From positions 6,670-70,669 of the forward strand of contig CAYVZU010000005.1 in assembly GCA_964455935.1 (NCBI GenBank): a stretch of DNA of 64,000 bases. The letters are read 5' to 3'. Made by a program: the position numbers and the translations under genes. Source of the DNA: CAYVZU01 sp964455935. Lineage in GTDB: Bacteria > Fibrobacterota > CAYVZU01. The notes under the pieces are model-generated. The model was not told the DNA's origin and made no database searches. It saw nothing but the letters and a program-made list of their open reading frames with translations. Of this stretch, positions 43,614 to 53,363 are shown piece by piece. The stretch's first letter is position 1; the number at the start of each line of letters is the position of its first letter.

Positions 43614-44948
43614 TCAGTCAATTTCCACCTCCTGGCGGACATCGATTTTGCCGGTTACGGCAGCGAAAATTAGGGCGGTCCGGTAATCTTGCAGACGCTG
43701 GATGGAGTCTGCCACTTTCTGAGTGAGGATGCAAGTTAGTGAGGTTCTCTCTTGAAGTGTGGAAGTGATGGCATCCTGCTCTGTGCGCGGTGGAACAGGA
43801 AACAGCGTATTGGCGATGAGATCAAATTCGAGGCTCTCAACGGTGGCACCTTCCTTACGCCATGCGCAGAGAAGCTGATTTTGGTTGCCTTGAACGAAGA
43901 AGGAAAAGTATGCAGAGTTGAAGTTTGAGCCGAGGGGAATAATACCCTTAATATCTTGATTAATGGCGACTTCTCTTGTGCAGACAGCAACTGGAATCGT
44001 GTGCCTGAGAATGCCAGACCTTGCTACTAGTAATGCAGAACCAGCGGGTATCACGTTTGTTGCAGATTGCCTTATTGCTTCCGCTGTAATATGGTCTTCG
44101 GTATCCATAAGGACATGGGTTTTCATGTCCTTTGAAGAAACCCATGGTATATCTCCATTCCAAAGAGACAAATTGGACGTTGGCGGCGTGCCCCCACTTA
44201 TAAAATGAACCAGGTATTTAAGGCGTCTTAGGGGCCAATGTTTCGGCACCTGTCCCAACCATTCCACCCCCGAGTCCTTCATTTTCACATCCGGATCCAG
44301 CCCCTTGGTAACGGCCTGGCTGATGAGCGCGGCCCGTTTCTTCTGAAGAAGAGCGATTTGTTCCTGCTTCTTGCCAATGAGGGCATCAATCTTTTCGGTC
44401 TCGCGGTCGAGGAAAGCGGCAATAACGTTTTGCTCAGAGTGAGGTGGTACAATAATTGAAACTGAGCCAAGTTCTTCAGCGTTCAGGTGCGGCTGTGCGG
44501 CGCGAAGACTCTCAAGAATCATCTGGTCGTTAAGTATATAGCTGCTTAGGAGGCAATATGACACGAACTTTGGTTCGTAACCTTGGACGCGAAGAACCAT
44601 GTCATATCCGGCAATGCTACCTGCAATTGATGCGGGTACTATGGCCGAATCGCCGGTATAGGCTCCGCTCCGGACAACGAGAATGTCATTTTCCCTTAAT
44701 ACAGGATCTCTTGCCCAGGGTATGTCGTTAGGATCGACCCTAACGAGCTTCTCTGTCAAGATTGAACCCGCATCAATGTCAGTGGCGCGGACAAAAGGCA
44801 CCCCGTCGTCTTTGGGGGCGGGTGGTTCCCCCAAGCCATATTTGATTGACCCGAGGTACTTAACGCGAGATTGGATCCAATGCGAAGGAATGACAGGCAC
44901 ACACGGTATCGAGGATGGTTTGGTCGAAGGGTAAGATCTCGTCCTCAT
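43614..44948 (-). CDS. hsdS: Type I restriction-modification specificity subunit S
   Basis: A 444-residue HsdS with the two-target-recognition-domain layout: TRD1 (about 20-165), a conserved helix (EKIDALIGKKQEQIALLQKKRAALISQAVTKG begins near 190), TRD2 (about 225-395) and a second helix (LTCILTQKVADSIQRLQDYRTAL). Motifs IPSHW and VPKHWPLRRLKYL start each half. It selects the bipartite DNA target for the HsdM2S methylase and HsdR. The TRDs cannot be matched to a sequence by eye. It lies between the HicA-like gene and hsdR. Confidence 0.93.
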   Translation of the reverse strand: MRTRSYPSTKPSSIPCVPVIPSHWIQSRVKYLGSIKYGLGEPPAPKDDGVPFVRATDIDAGSILTEKLVRVDPNDIPWARDPVLRENDILVVRSGAYTGDSAIVPASIAGSIAGYDMVLRVQGYEPKFVSYCLLSSYILNDQMILESLRAAQPHLNAEELGSVSIIVPPHSEQNVIAAFLDRETEKIDALIGKKQEQIALLQKKRAALISQAVTKGLDPDVKMKDSGVEWLGQVPKHWPLRRLKYLVHFISGGTPPTSNLSLWNGDIPWVSSKDMKTHVLMDTEDHITAEAIRQSATNVIPAGSALLVARSGILRHTIPVAVCTREVAINQDIKGIIPLGSNFNSAYFSFFVQGNQNQLLCAWRKEGATVESLEFDLIANTLFPVPPRTEQDAITSTLQERTSLTCILTQKVADSIQRLQDYRTALIFAAVTGKIDVRQEVEID

Positions 44949-45032
44949 CCTGCCACCCTTCTACGCATAACTTCGGTGTCAAAAGTTGAAAGGACTCGCA
45001 TTTTGTCAGACCCGAGTAGATAAATTAGGGCG

Positions 45033-45068
45033 CTAAAGTAAAACACAGAATCCCATATTTTACTTTAG
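45033..45068. promoter_or_regulatory. Inverted repeat CTAAAGTAAAA in the hsdS/HicA gap
   Basis: CTAAAGTAAAA (45033-45043) and TTTTACTTTAG (45058-45068) form a perfect 11-base inverted repeat with a 14-base loop. A third partial copy, GCCAAAGTAA, follows at about 45072. Repeated sites like this suggest an operator, for example for autoregulation of the small genes or for expression of hsdS. A hairpin that ends the HicA-like transcript is the alternative. Confidence 0.45.
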
Positions 45069-45096
45069 GTCGCCAAAGTAACATATGAGACAAGAA

Positions 45097-45375
45097 CTAC
45101 ACTGCGCCTTGCTGTTTAAGCAGACTCTCATATTCCGGCTGGCCCAGGGGGCACTCGATAAGCTTGCTGAACAAAGGCTTTGTCAGCTTGCATTGTCTTG
45201 CCATTTGTGCCAGCAGGTCATCCGAAATTTCTTTGTGCGAATGGCTGGTCTTTGTCAGGACAATGCTTTTCAATCCGCCAAGCGTGTAATAAACGAAGAA
45301 GTGATGATCGCTGTCTCTCTGTCTAAAGCCCTTCTTAAGCAGCGCCGCCTCGATTTCCTTTCTATCGCGTGTCAT
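45097..45375 (-). CDS. Small HicA-like protein in the restriction island
   Basis: A 92-residue protein that begins RKEIEAALLKKGFRQRDSDHHFF: a short helix, a Gly-Phe turn and a His in the place of the catalytic His of HicA-type dsRBD-like mRNA interferases. The C-terminal half (ISDDLLAQMARQCKLT ... LIECPLGQPEY) recalls a family of small proteins widely seen as single genes. No HicB antitoxin follows. Its ATG overlaps the stop of the 354-residue gene (ATGA, 45372-45375), so the two are translationally coupled. Toxin activity is possible but not shown by the sequence. Confidence 0.55.
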   Translation of the reverse strand: MTRDRKEIEAALLKKGFRQRDSDHHFFVYYTLGGLKSIVLTKTSHSHKEISDDLLAQMARQCKLTKPLFSKLIECPLGQPEYESLLKQQGAV

Positions 45376-46436
45376 TCATGTATCTCCTCAATTGCTTCCA
45401 AAAGGCGCTTCTTAAGTTCCTTTGCGGGTTCCGTAAGGTTCGAATCGGATTCTCTGGCGTATTCAATCCACAGTGCCCTTATCTGTTCTTCGATCTCGTC
45501 AAGGAGTCCGGTCCGGGTGGAAGCGGAAACATCTATGCCAAGGCCGGTGGATTGCAGGCACAGCAACTGCAAGCTTTCACTCTGGTCCGGCTTGAGAACA
45601 AGCGGTTTTTTGAATCTGAGCTTGCCCTTCTTGAACGGGACCTCCGTTACGGTGAAATCGGAAAGGTCCACAGCCGATATGTCCTCTACTTCGATTATTT
45701 CCTTAATTTGGCCATCTTCGAAGAGAACCACTTTGCCCGTGACTTGAACCAGGTCTCGTCGATTCTCTATCAGCGCAATTTCCAAAGACTCATCGTAAGA
45801 GCACTGAAGAATTTTCTGCGTTTCCGGGTATTGGATGCTTATCAAACGTTTGGCAAAATCCATTGCATGCAAATACCCTGTAACGGTTTGCGGGACCGTT
45901 GTATCTTGACGGTGAACGAGGAATTCCTTCACATTCTTCTGAGTGGCTGCGGTAAGAACAATCTCGTTTGAAGGCCGTGATGCCACCGTTCGAGATAGCC
46001 CGATCTTCCATTGTGCACCGGGCTTAGGTAGCAGGCTCTTAAATGCTTCAACAACTCTGTACTTGCATTCTGTGCTCCGAAAAATCCCTTTTAGAGATTC
46101 CTGCAGACCGGACGCAATCGATTCTGCGCAGATTTCAAGTTTACCTGCGACATCTTGAATCTTTTGAGGAGCAAACAGACTACCGGAGGGATCACCAAGC
46201 TGCAATGGCAATGCGTAGCTGCCGATGCGTGGTATTCCACATTTCAGAACATAGGTCCGTTTAATCTCCGCCGAAGCTTTGGCACGTTCTCGAACTTCAA
46301 TACCCTCATTGTCCATAGCGATAAGCTGTACTGCTTTTTGTAATCCGTTGAGGACTTGAATGAGAACCTCTGAGTCAATGGTGTTCTCGTCCCGGTCTGT
46401 GTCGAACAAACGGAGATCAAATCTTTCTTGAGACAT
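45372..46436 (-). CDS. Unknown 354-residue protein between hsdM and the HicA-like gene
   Basis: No family recognised. It is soluble, starts MSQERFDLRLFDTDRDENTI and has a helical N-terminal part (ALNGLQKAV-like LNGLQKAVQLIA). A middle beta-rich region contains EIIEVEDISAVDLSDFTVTEVPFKKGKLRFKKPL, and it ends in a long amphipathic helix (LLDEIEEQIRALW ... ELKKRLLEAIEEI). The coupling to the HicA-like gene and the position inside a type I restriction operon suggest a defence or regulatory module. It is AT-richer than the genes around the island. A partner or antitoxin of the HicA-like protein is one inference. Confidence 0.7.
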   Translation of the reverse strand: MSQERFDLRLFDTDRDENTIDSEVLIQVLNGLQKAVQLIAMDNEGIEVRERAKASAEIKRTYVLKCGIPRIGSYALPLQLGDPSGSLFAPQKIQDVAGKLEICAESIASGLQESLKGIFRSTECKYRVVEAFKSLLPKPGAQWKIGLSRTVASRPSNEIVLTAATQKNVKEFLVHRQDTTVPQTVTGYLHAMDFAKRLISIQYPETQKILQCSYDESLEIALIENRRDLVQVTGKVVLFEDGQIKEIIEVEDISAVDLSDFTVTEVPFKKGKLRFKKPLVLKPDQSESLQLLCLQSTGLGIDVSASTRTGLLDEIEEQIRALWIEYARESDSNLTEPAKELKKRLLEAIEEIHE

Positions 46437-46518
46437 CCCATGCCACCTCTGGTGTTTCTACTGGTAATCTCGGTACATTAAGGAATTTACATTAATATGG
46501 TCGTGTGTGCAGCCATCT

Positions 46519-48534
46519 TCAAATGCTTCCTGTGAGCATATCCGATATTTCCTTCTCAATCCTTCTCAAATCCGCCTCTATTTTTTCCAGCGGTTCCGGT
46601 GGCTCATATTTGTAGAAGTACCTGTTGAAATTGATCTCATAGCCCACCTTGGTCTTGGTCTCGTCAACCCACGCGTCCGGCACATGGGGCAAAACCTCGC
46701 GCTTCATGTATTCCCCAATAGCCTCTTTTAGAGGAACATTCTCATAATCTCGGAGATCGGGATCCGGCTCCGGATTTCCTTCCGAGTCAAGGCAAACATC
46801 AGCAGACGGATCACGCTCGGACAATGCATCCATAAAACCCTTGAAGAGCGGAGTGGGAACGGTGATGTCGGCTTTCTTGAAAGCCTGCTTAAGCAAAGAA
46901 CGGAAGTTTTCTCGGTTCTTGTGCGTTTGGCCGTTTTTAAGGGTCGAGAGCACGGCAAGTATGGATTCCTGCTCCTCACGGCCGGCCGCTTCTTCATCAG
47001 CTTTGGCTTTGACGCTCTTTTTCTTTCTGCTCCCGGCCAGCGCCCCGAACGCGGGTAGCACCTTCACGCGCTCCAAACGCTCATCCGTAATCGCAAAATT
47101 CAGTTTCAGGGGTCGTTCCACGGTGATCCGGCGGAATCCAAAATCCTCATTATCGAAAATCTTCACGTTCGGCCCATCCTTAAAATCCCCATGCAGCCGA
47201 ACGATTTCGTCAATATGCGCTTGGGTAATCTGATTTCGCTTGTTGCCAAGGCTCTTCCGCATCTTCTGGAAGTGGTTTGCCGCATCGATAAGCTGAATCT
47301 TGCCCCGGCGCTGTTTCTCTTTACGGTTGGTCACGATCCACAGGTAGGTACTTATTCCCGTATTGTAGAAAAGTTGATCCGGCAGCGCCACAATCGCCTC
47401 CAGCCAGTCGCTCTCAATAATCCACTGCCGAATATTGCTCTCGCCGGAACCTGCGGAGCCAGTGAAGAGGGGCGACCCATTAAATACGATCGCCAGACGG
47501 GTACCGCCTTCGGCAAAAGGTTTCATTTTGCTGATCATGTGTTGGAGGAACAAGAAGGAACCATCGTTTATGCGCGGAAGGCCCGCTCCAAATCTTCCAT
47601 CGAACCCCCGTTCCTGAAATTCCTTCTCGACAAAATCCTTTTCCGGTTTCCATTCCACACCAAAGGGCGGGTTGGCCAGCATATAGTCGAACTTCTTGCC
47701 CGGAAAGTGGTCCTCTGTGAAGCTGTTGCCAAAACGAATATTGTCGATGTTCTGACCTTTAATCATCATATCCGAGCCGCACACAGCGTACGCCTGATCA
47801 TTGTAGTCCTGCCCGAATACCTCCAAAGCCCCGTCCGGATTATGTTCGCGCAAATACTCCTCCGAAACCGAAAGCATTCCGCCGGTACCGCAGGCTGGAT
47901 CGTATAAGGTTCGGATCGCACCTTTTTTCGTGAGGGTGTCGTCATCCGGCGAAAAGATTAGATCCACCATCAGCCGGATTACTTCGCGTGGCGTGAAATG
48001 ATCACCGGCTTCTTCATTGCTGGCTTCATTAAAGCGCCGAATAAGTTCCTCAAAAATGTACCCCATCTCCAGGTTCGAAACCGTGTCCGGGTGAAGGTCG
48101 ATCTCACAGAACTTGGAAACCACAAGATATAGCCTGTTGTGCTTTTCCAGATTGGCGATATGCTCTTCGAACTTGAAATGGTCGATGATCTCTCTGGCGC
48201 GGGACGAGAACTTCTTGATGTAATGAAGCAGGTTCGTCCCGATGTTATTGGGATCACCTTTGAGTGTTTCAAATGTGAAGCGGCTTGTATTGTAGAACGT
48301 CTGTCCGGCCGCGCGTAGAAGAATTCTTTCCGCCCCGGCTTCATTGAGCTTCCCGCCTTTGAGTTCCTTTGCTTTGGCGAGTACTTTTTCCTTTGTCGGT
48401 TCAAGAACGCAATCCAGTCGCCGCAGAACCGTCATCGGCAGCATTACATCCTTGTATTGGTTGGGCCGATACGGCCCGCGAATCAGGTCTGCAACAGACC
48501 AGATGAAGTTGACTTTATCGCCGAAGTTGGTCAA
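46519..48534 (-). CDS. hsdM: Type I restriction-modification methyltransferase subunit M
   Basis: A 671-residue N6-adenine methyltransferase. The N-terminal HsdM helical domain (LIRGPYRPNQYKDVMLPM) is followed by the SAM-binding motif DPACGTGGM and the catalytic NPPF (in LANPPFGVEW). The long C-terminal part has coiled segments and contacts HsdS. It methylates the target chosen by HsdS and protects host DNA. It is the first gene of the island, 53 bases after the stop of the C25 peptidase gene on the same strand. Lower G+C than the flanks indicates acquisition by transfer. Confidence 0.95.
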   Translation of the reverse strand: MTNFGDKVNFIWSVADLIRGPYRPNQYKDVMLPMTVLRRLDCVLEPTKEKVLAKAKELKGGKLNEAGAERILLRAAGQTFYNTSRFTFETLKGDPNNIGTNLLHYIKKFSSRAREIIDHFKFEEHIANLEKHNRLYLVVSKFCEIDLHPDTVSNLEMGYIFEELIRRFNEASNEEAGDHFTPREVIRLMVDLIFSPDDDTLTKKGAIRTLYDPACGTGGMLSVSEEYLREHNPDGALEVFGQDYNDQAYAVCGSDMMIKGQNIDNIRFGNSFTEDHFPGKKFDYMLANPPFGVEWKPEKDFVEKEFQERGFDGRFGAGLPRINDGSFLFLQHMISKMKPFAEGGTRLAIVFNGSPLFTGSAGSGESNIRQWIIESDWLEAIVALPDQLFYNTGISTYLWIVTNRKEKQRRGKIQLIDAANHFQKMRKSLGNKRNQITQAHIDEIVRLHGDFKDGPNVKIFDNEDFGFRRITVERPLKLNFAITDERLERVKVLPAFGALAGSRKKKSVKAKADEEAAGREEQESILAVLSTLKNGQTHKNRENFRSLLKQAFKKADITVPTPLFKGFMDALSERDPSADVCLDSEGNPEPDPDLRDYENVPLKEAIGEYMKREVLPHVPDAWVDETKTKVGYEINFNRYFYKYEPPEPLEKIEADLRRIEKEISDMLTGSI

Positions 48535-48587
48535 AGAAGTATGTCCCTTCTATGTGGCCGTGGGGATATTCAACGCCTTGCTGTGGG

Positions 48588-51500
48588 TTAATTGAGCTTA
48601 AACCCGCGGATGCGAAAAGCCGTGGCGATCTTTTCCCGTTTTCCGCCGGCGCCCCGCACCTTCAGTTTCACATAATACGTTCCATTGGCCAGGTGAAAAC
48701 CCGAGGCATCGGTTCCATCCCATTCCACCTCGTGATAACCGATCAGGTTGCCGCCAAACAGGTCGATCAGATTCCAGGAACGCAAGGGCCGCCCGGCGAT
48801 CGAAAAAACCTGGAGCGTGGCCTCCTGGCAGGCATCGGTCAGGACGAATGTGATCTGGGTCTTGTCCGCGAATGGGTTGGGGTAGTTCGCCAAAAACCGA
48901 ATTGCGAGCTGATCGCCGAGTTGGAAGGCAATTCGCCGCTCGGTGTAGTTCCCGTTGACATCGGCCGCGCGAATGAACAAGGAATCGGTCCCGCGGCCCG
49001 CAAGCGGCAGATAGCTTCCGGTGAGAATCAGGGGGTTGGTACCGGGATAGCCGAAGGACAAACGCGTGCTGTCGGGTGTCGAATTGTTGGCCCGGACCTC
49101 GAGAGTGGAGCTATCCACACCGGCATCGTCGGTAATCTGGAAGTCGATCGGATATCCGATCGGGATATAGTCGGTGAAAAGAATCGGTTGGCCGTGGCAG
49201 GAGACCTCGATGCGGGGGCCGGCAACATCAATCCGCTGCCCGGCGCAGAATTCGGAGAAGGTTGTCGTCTTCAGGACAAGATGACCGTTGTCCAGGCTTC
49301 CCCCCTGCCAGATCCAGCGCTGGATCGGTTCGGACCACCTGAAAACACCCAAATTCTCCCGCAGAGAATCTCCGGGAAGGCGCCCGGAGTCGAGCAGGAA
49401 CACCAGGCTTAGTTCATGAGCGCCATTGCCCCAGACTTCCGCCTTGTAAGCCGGGCCGCCGCCGGAGCGAAGGGTCGGGAACCGCATGCCCTGAGCGGAG
49501 GCCGGGGTCCGGCCGGCTGTGTCGGTCGAAACAAGCGAGGCTAGAACCGGGCCGCCTCCATCGTCTCCCGGAGTTATCGCCGCGTTTCGGTCGATGCTGT
49601 AGAGCGTATCGGTCGAGTTTCGGAGTTCTCCGCGGTTGATTTCGAAGCCTCGGCCCAGCCAGTTGTTGCTCAGGTCAGTCTCGTGGAGGGTTGAATCCGG
49701 ATTGAGCCAGGCCCAGAATGAAAAGCTCCCCTGCTGATTTGGAATAGGGAAGAGCAGCGAATCCACACCGCCCGGTTGAAGGCTGTCGAGAGTATCCTGG
49801 AAGACCAGCCCCGGATTGCCATCCATCAGAAGACGAACAGGGGAAGCAGGCACCGTGGCCAGACCCTGGTTGACCACGCGAAGGGCGACCGCCAGGCTGT
49901 CAGTACCCGCAAGATCGATCGGCCGCACCGGCGCAAAGGCCAGATCGGGCAGGCGGGTCATGGGCAAGCTTCGCGCGCGACTCGCAAATACTTGCGAGTC
50001 CTGGCTCACAATGCGAAACCGGATCCAGACAATGGGGTCCTGCGAATCGCCGGGCCGGGCCACGGAGAACGAGTCGCTTTGGAAAAGAGTGTCCGCAAGG
50101 CGGCTCATGGCGATTTCGCGATAGGTCGTGTGGATCCCGTCCCCGCCCGTCCCAACCAAGAGAGTCATGGCCACAACCGAATCGGACGGATGCTCGAATG
50201 TGCTGGCCGCGATCCGCAGGCTCTGAAACCACGCCGGCTCGGATGGAACGGTGGAGATCCGGCCGATTCGAAATAAGTTCTTGGAAAAAGTAAGGACCCC
50301 TTTGGCGTCCGCGGTTTCGTTCCAAGCGTAGGCCCGTACCCGGCCATTGGCGATCAGGGCCTCGGGCTTCAACACAAAATCGGCCCTGAATGAATCGCCT
50401 TGCAGCTCGAACGTTTTAGATTGGAGCAGTTCATCGCCTTCATAGAGTCCCAGGCGAACGTGCCCTCTTGAGAAGCTCGGCACCCGGCCGTTCACCCGGA
50501 GGGTTTCCTCCTGAGTCAAATGGCGCAGGGGGCTGGACAGTTCCAGATCGGCCGGTGTCCAGTTCATGGACGTGAGTGGGTCGCCCAGCAGATTGTACTG
50601 CTTGGTAATGACCGCCATGCGAGACCCGTATTTTGACAGGAGTCCGAGCTCCGCGTTAAACGTGATCTCGCCCAGGCGAGCGGGCTTGTTGTGGATCGCC
50701 TGGGTCATCGTCTCCAAAGCAAGCTTCTCATCGGCCTGGAGATTTACATAACCGGCCGCTCCATAGAACGAAAGCGCTCCCCGCCCCGGAGCACGGAGCA
50801 GTTCCTCGCCCAACGATGGATAAAACGCGCTCTCGAAAAAACCCGTCAGGCATGTGAAACTGAAAATGAACGGCAGCCGGTCGGCGTTGCGCATGGACGC
50901 AATATCGGAAATTGTGAAGATCTCGGCGTCACTCCACACAGCGCCGCCGCCATGGCCGGCAAACGACACCACAGCCGCCCCCGCATCGAGCGCGGCGGCC
51001 AGCCGGCTGTGTGATTCATTGGTGTAGTAATACGGCGAAAGCGGGTCGGTATCGACGCGGCCCGTATGAAAGCTTCCGTCCACGATCTCTTCGTTGATCT
51101 GCTCGTTGAGCCGGGTAAAGTGCTGTTCGAAGCCGCCGATAAGGAGCACTTCATCGCGCCAGCGGCGCCGGGGAGGACGCGTTTCATTCACGACGATCTT
51201 ATCCAGAACGGCCCGCAATTGCGCGGGATCATTCACCGGCAGCCTGCCCACAATCAGGTCCGGGTACACATCGTCCCCGCAGACGGTGGCAAACCCGTCA
51301 TCGTTGGCGGCCGGACCCCAGCGCGGCACCGAGGATAAGCATGTGGGTACGAAGTTGCGGCCGCCGGAGTTCTTATCATAATCGTGCGTGGTATCGCCAA
51401 TGATCAGCAGGACCGAGGGGCCGGGCCGGGACCACTGGGCAACCGCAAACCGCAGAAAACCCCGGATGGCTTCGGGATCTGGAATGCCATCGTTGAATTC

Positions 51501-53354
51501 GTTATACACTTTTTCAACATCCACAACTTTCACCCGGAGCCCTTGACGTTGACGGAGTTCCACCAGGGGCCACAGTGAGTCGATGAAAGACCCATGCGTA
51601 AGCAGAATGAGATCCGCGGAATTCTGGCCCGACCGCAGCGCCCCCGCCGTATCAAGCGTGATTCGATCGACGGCCAGATAGTTATTGCGGGCAATCGCAA
51701 TGTATTCCCGGTGCCGGTCCAGGCTGTCGTCGAAAATCAAGCTATACCCGCTGTCGGTTGCGGGCTGGACATAAAAGCCCTCCAGCTTTCGGCCGGCCAG
51801 GTCCCAAAGGGTCAGGTCACCGCTCGAAAAACCGTCAACACGAAACTGGCGAAAGCCAAGTGTCGTATCGGAGCCGCTCTTGAAGCGGCACACGTTTCCC
51901 TCGGCGGTCCGCTGACGCCAGTAGATAAGCTCCACCCAATTCAGGGCTGTCAAGTCAATATCGGCACTGCCGGCCTTTTGCAGGCTCAACTCAATCTCCC
52001 CGGCGGGAATTTCGCTGTTGGGGAAGGCGGCGCTTTCAAAGATCGCGGACTCTTGGCCGTCCCAAGCAAGAATGGAACCGGTGGCGGATGTCAATTCCTG
52101 CTGTGCCAGAAGAAAACGAAGGGTATGGCGCCCCGTGGAAAGGCCTGCCAGCCCGGCCCGAAAACGCGCCATGTGAAGACCCCTTTGCGGATTCGCGAGG
52201 GGTGACGGCGCCGTGAATGTAAAGGTCGTCTGATCCTTTCGTCCGGCAATACCCCAGATCCAAAGGTCCGACTCCGCCTGACCGGTGTCCAGCAGCGTGG
52301 TGTCGAACTGGGCGGTACTGCCGATGAACCGGACTTCATTGTCATATTCGACATGGAGAGTGTCGAGGAAGGGAGGTGCCAGCGGAACGGACTTATCCTG
52401 GTATAGCTGCAGACCGGGATCGCTAAGTGGAACCGCGGACTGGGTCGCATAGCGCAACCCCATTGCGCCACCCCACGTGAGCCAATACGTGTTCGAAAAC
52501 GTAAACTGGGAGAAATAGGATTGCGCACCCCGGGCCGGAGTACCGAAGAATACGATTCCATCTTCCGGATCGAACCGGCCGTCGGCAGCACCCTCCACCC
52601 AGATGGGAATCTCGCGACCACGGCAATGCAGCCGGAATGTGTTCGGGTTTACCGCCGCGGGCCGAATCCCTGCGGCCTCCAGCTCTCGGTACGACACGCG
52701 AACCATGCCTTCTCGAGCGACCTGGATCTTGGCCCTGATCGTGCCGGCGGCAGGCCCGGTTGCCGCTGTCTTGGGTATTTCCGGCCGGGAGCGAAACGCT
52801 TTGGCCTGTTCATAGTTGGTCAGCAATCCGGCAAATTGGTTTTCAAACACCCCCGCGTCCGTTCCGGACACGACGGCGACCTTGGCGGCGGCCATCCCCC
52901 ACTGGACGGAAAGAATTGCACGCCGCGCGAACAGCAGTTGTCCGTTCTGCAACCGGTATGGATAGAAAAAAACAGAGGCAATCCGCTGGCTGCGCACCCA
53001 GCCGGTCTCGCCAATCCGGCATTGGCCGCCGTTGGGCAGATCGCGGGGGGCTTTGACTCCGGTTTCGGACCAATCGACCGACAGGAGCGACACCGTTGGG
53101 GAGGCCAGGGCCGGAATTCCCAATACGGCGGCATGGAAGATCTCGCCCGTTTCCGGGTCCTTTCCGCATCCGGAAAAGGACAGCTCGCCATCCGGCTCCA
53201 AAAGGGTGAAAGCGATCTGCGCTCCGGAAGGACTTGAGCCCATGATGGTGATCTCGCTCCAGGATGCCCCATGGAGCAATAGAAGCACGAATCCCGCGCA
53301 GCGAAGAACCGGAGACATCCTCCAGCGCAAGCCTTGTTTTGTTATAGGCAGCAT
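48588..53354 (-). CDS. Secreted gingipain-like C25 peptidase with FlgD/T9SS-like C-terminal domain
   Basis: A 1588-residue exported protein. A signal peptide follows a basic start (RMSPVLRCAGFVLLLLHGASW); an internal Met at 53318 is an alternative start. The N-terminal half is a propeptide-like beta-rich region. The C25 catalytic domain lies near residues 590-940, with His in VVSFAGHGGGAVW and Cys in IFSFTCLTGFFES. Downstream are Ig-like and CARDB-like repeats. The C-terminus (YPNPFADKTQITFVL ... VEWDGTDASG) is the FlgD-like fold used as a sorting signal by type IX secretion in the FCB group. Relatives include PorU and secreted proteases. It follows a small lipoprotein gene by 9 bases. Confidence 0.85.
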   Translation of the reverse strand: MLPITKQGLRWRMSPVLRCAGFVLLLLHGASWSEITIMGSSPSGAQIAFTLLEPDGELSFSGCGKDPETGEIFHAAVLGIPALASPTVSLLSVDWSETGVKAPRDLPNGGQCRIGETGWVRSQRIASVFFYPYRLQNGQLLFARRAILSVQWGMAAAKVAVVSGTDAGVFENQFAGLLTNYEQAKAFRSRPEIPKTAATGPAAGTIRAKIQVAREGMVRVSYRELEAAGIRPAAVNPNTFRLHCRGREIPIWVEGAADGRFDPEDGIVFFGTPARGAQSYFSQFTFSNTYWLTWGGAMGLRYATQSAVPLSDPGLQLYQDKSVPLAPPFLDTLHVEYDNEVRFIGSTAQFDTTLLDTGQAESDLWIWGIAGRKDQTTFTFTAPSPLANPQRGLHMARFRAGLAGLSTGRHTLRFLLAQQELTSATGSILAWDGQESAIFESAAFPNSEIPAGEIELSLQKAGSADIDLTALNWVELIYWRQRTAEGNVCRFKSGSDTTLGFRQFRVDGFSSGDLTLWDLAGRKLEGFYVQPATDSGYSLIFDDSLDRHREYIAIARNNYLAVDRITLDTAGALRSGQNSADLILLTHGSFIDSLWPLVELRQRQGLRVKVVDVEKVYNEFNDGIPDPEAIRGFLRFAVAQWSRPGPSVLLIIGDTTHDYDKNSGGRNFVPTCLSSVPRWGPAANDDGFATVCGDDVYPDLIVGRLPVNDPAQLRAVLDKIVVNETRPPRRRWRDEVLLIGGFEQHFTRLNEQINEEIVDGSFHTGRVDTDPLSPYYYTNESHSRLAAALDAGAAVVSFAGHGGGAVWSDAEIFTISDIASMRNADRLPFIFSFTCLTGFFESAFYPSLGEELLRAPGRGALSFYGAAGYVNLQADEKLALETMTQAIHNKPARLGEITFNAELGLLSKYGSRMAVITKQYNLLGDPLTSMNWTPADLELSSPLRHLTQEETLRVNGRVPSFSRGHVRLGLYEGDELLQSKTFELQGDSFRADFVLKPEALIANGRVRAYAWNETADAKGVLTFSKNLFRIGRISTVPSEPAWFQSLRIAASTFEHPSDSVVAMTLLVGTGGDGIHTTYREIAMSRLADTLFQSDSFSVARPGDSQDPIVWIRFRIVSQDSQVFASRARSLPMTRLPDLAFAPVRPIDLAGTDSLAVALRVVNQGLATVPASPVRLLMDGNPGLVFQDTLDSLQPGGVDSLLFPIPNQQGSFSFWAWLNPDSTLHETDLSNNWLGRGFEINRGELRNSTDTLYSIDRNAAITPGDDGGGPVLASLVSTDTAGRTPASAQGMRFPTLRSGGGPAYKAEVWGNGAHELSLVFLLDSGRLPGDSLRENLGVFRWSEPIQRWIWQGGSLDNGHLVLKTTTFSEFCAGQRIDVAGPRIEVSCHGQPILFTDYIPIGYPIDFQITDDAGVDSSTLEVRANNSTPDSTRLSFGYPGTNPLILTGSYLPLAGRGTDSLFIRAADVNGNYTERRIAFQLGDQLAIRFLANYPNPFADKTQITFVLTDACQEATLQVFSIAGRPLRSWNLIDLFGGNLIGYHEVEWDGTDASGFHLANGTYYVKLKVRGAGGKREKIATAFRIRGFKLN

Positions 53355-53363
53355 GGCCCTTCC

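Noticed and set aside
48552..49412. 286-codon plus-strand frame at the end of the C25 gene
   Set aside because: Antisense to the conserved FlgD-like C-terminal domain of the peptidase; no family features.
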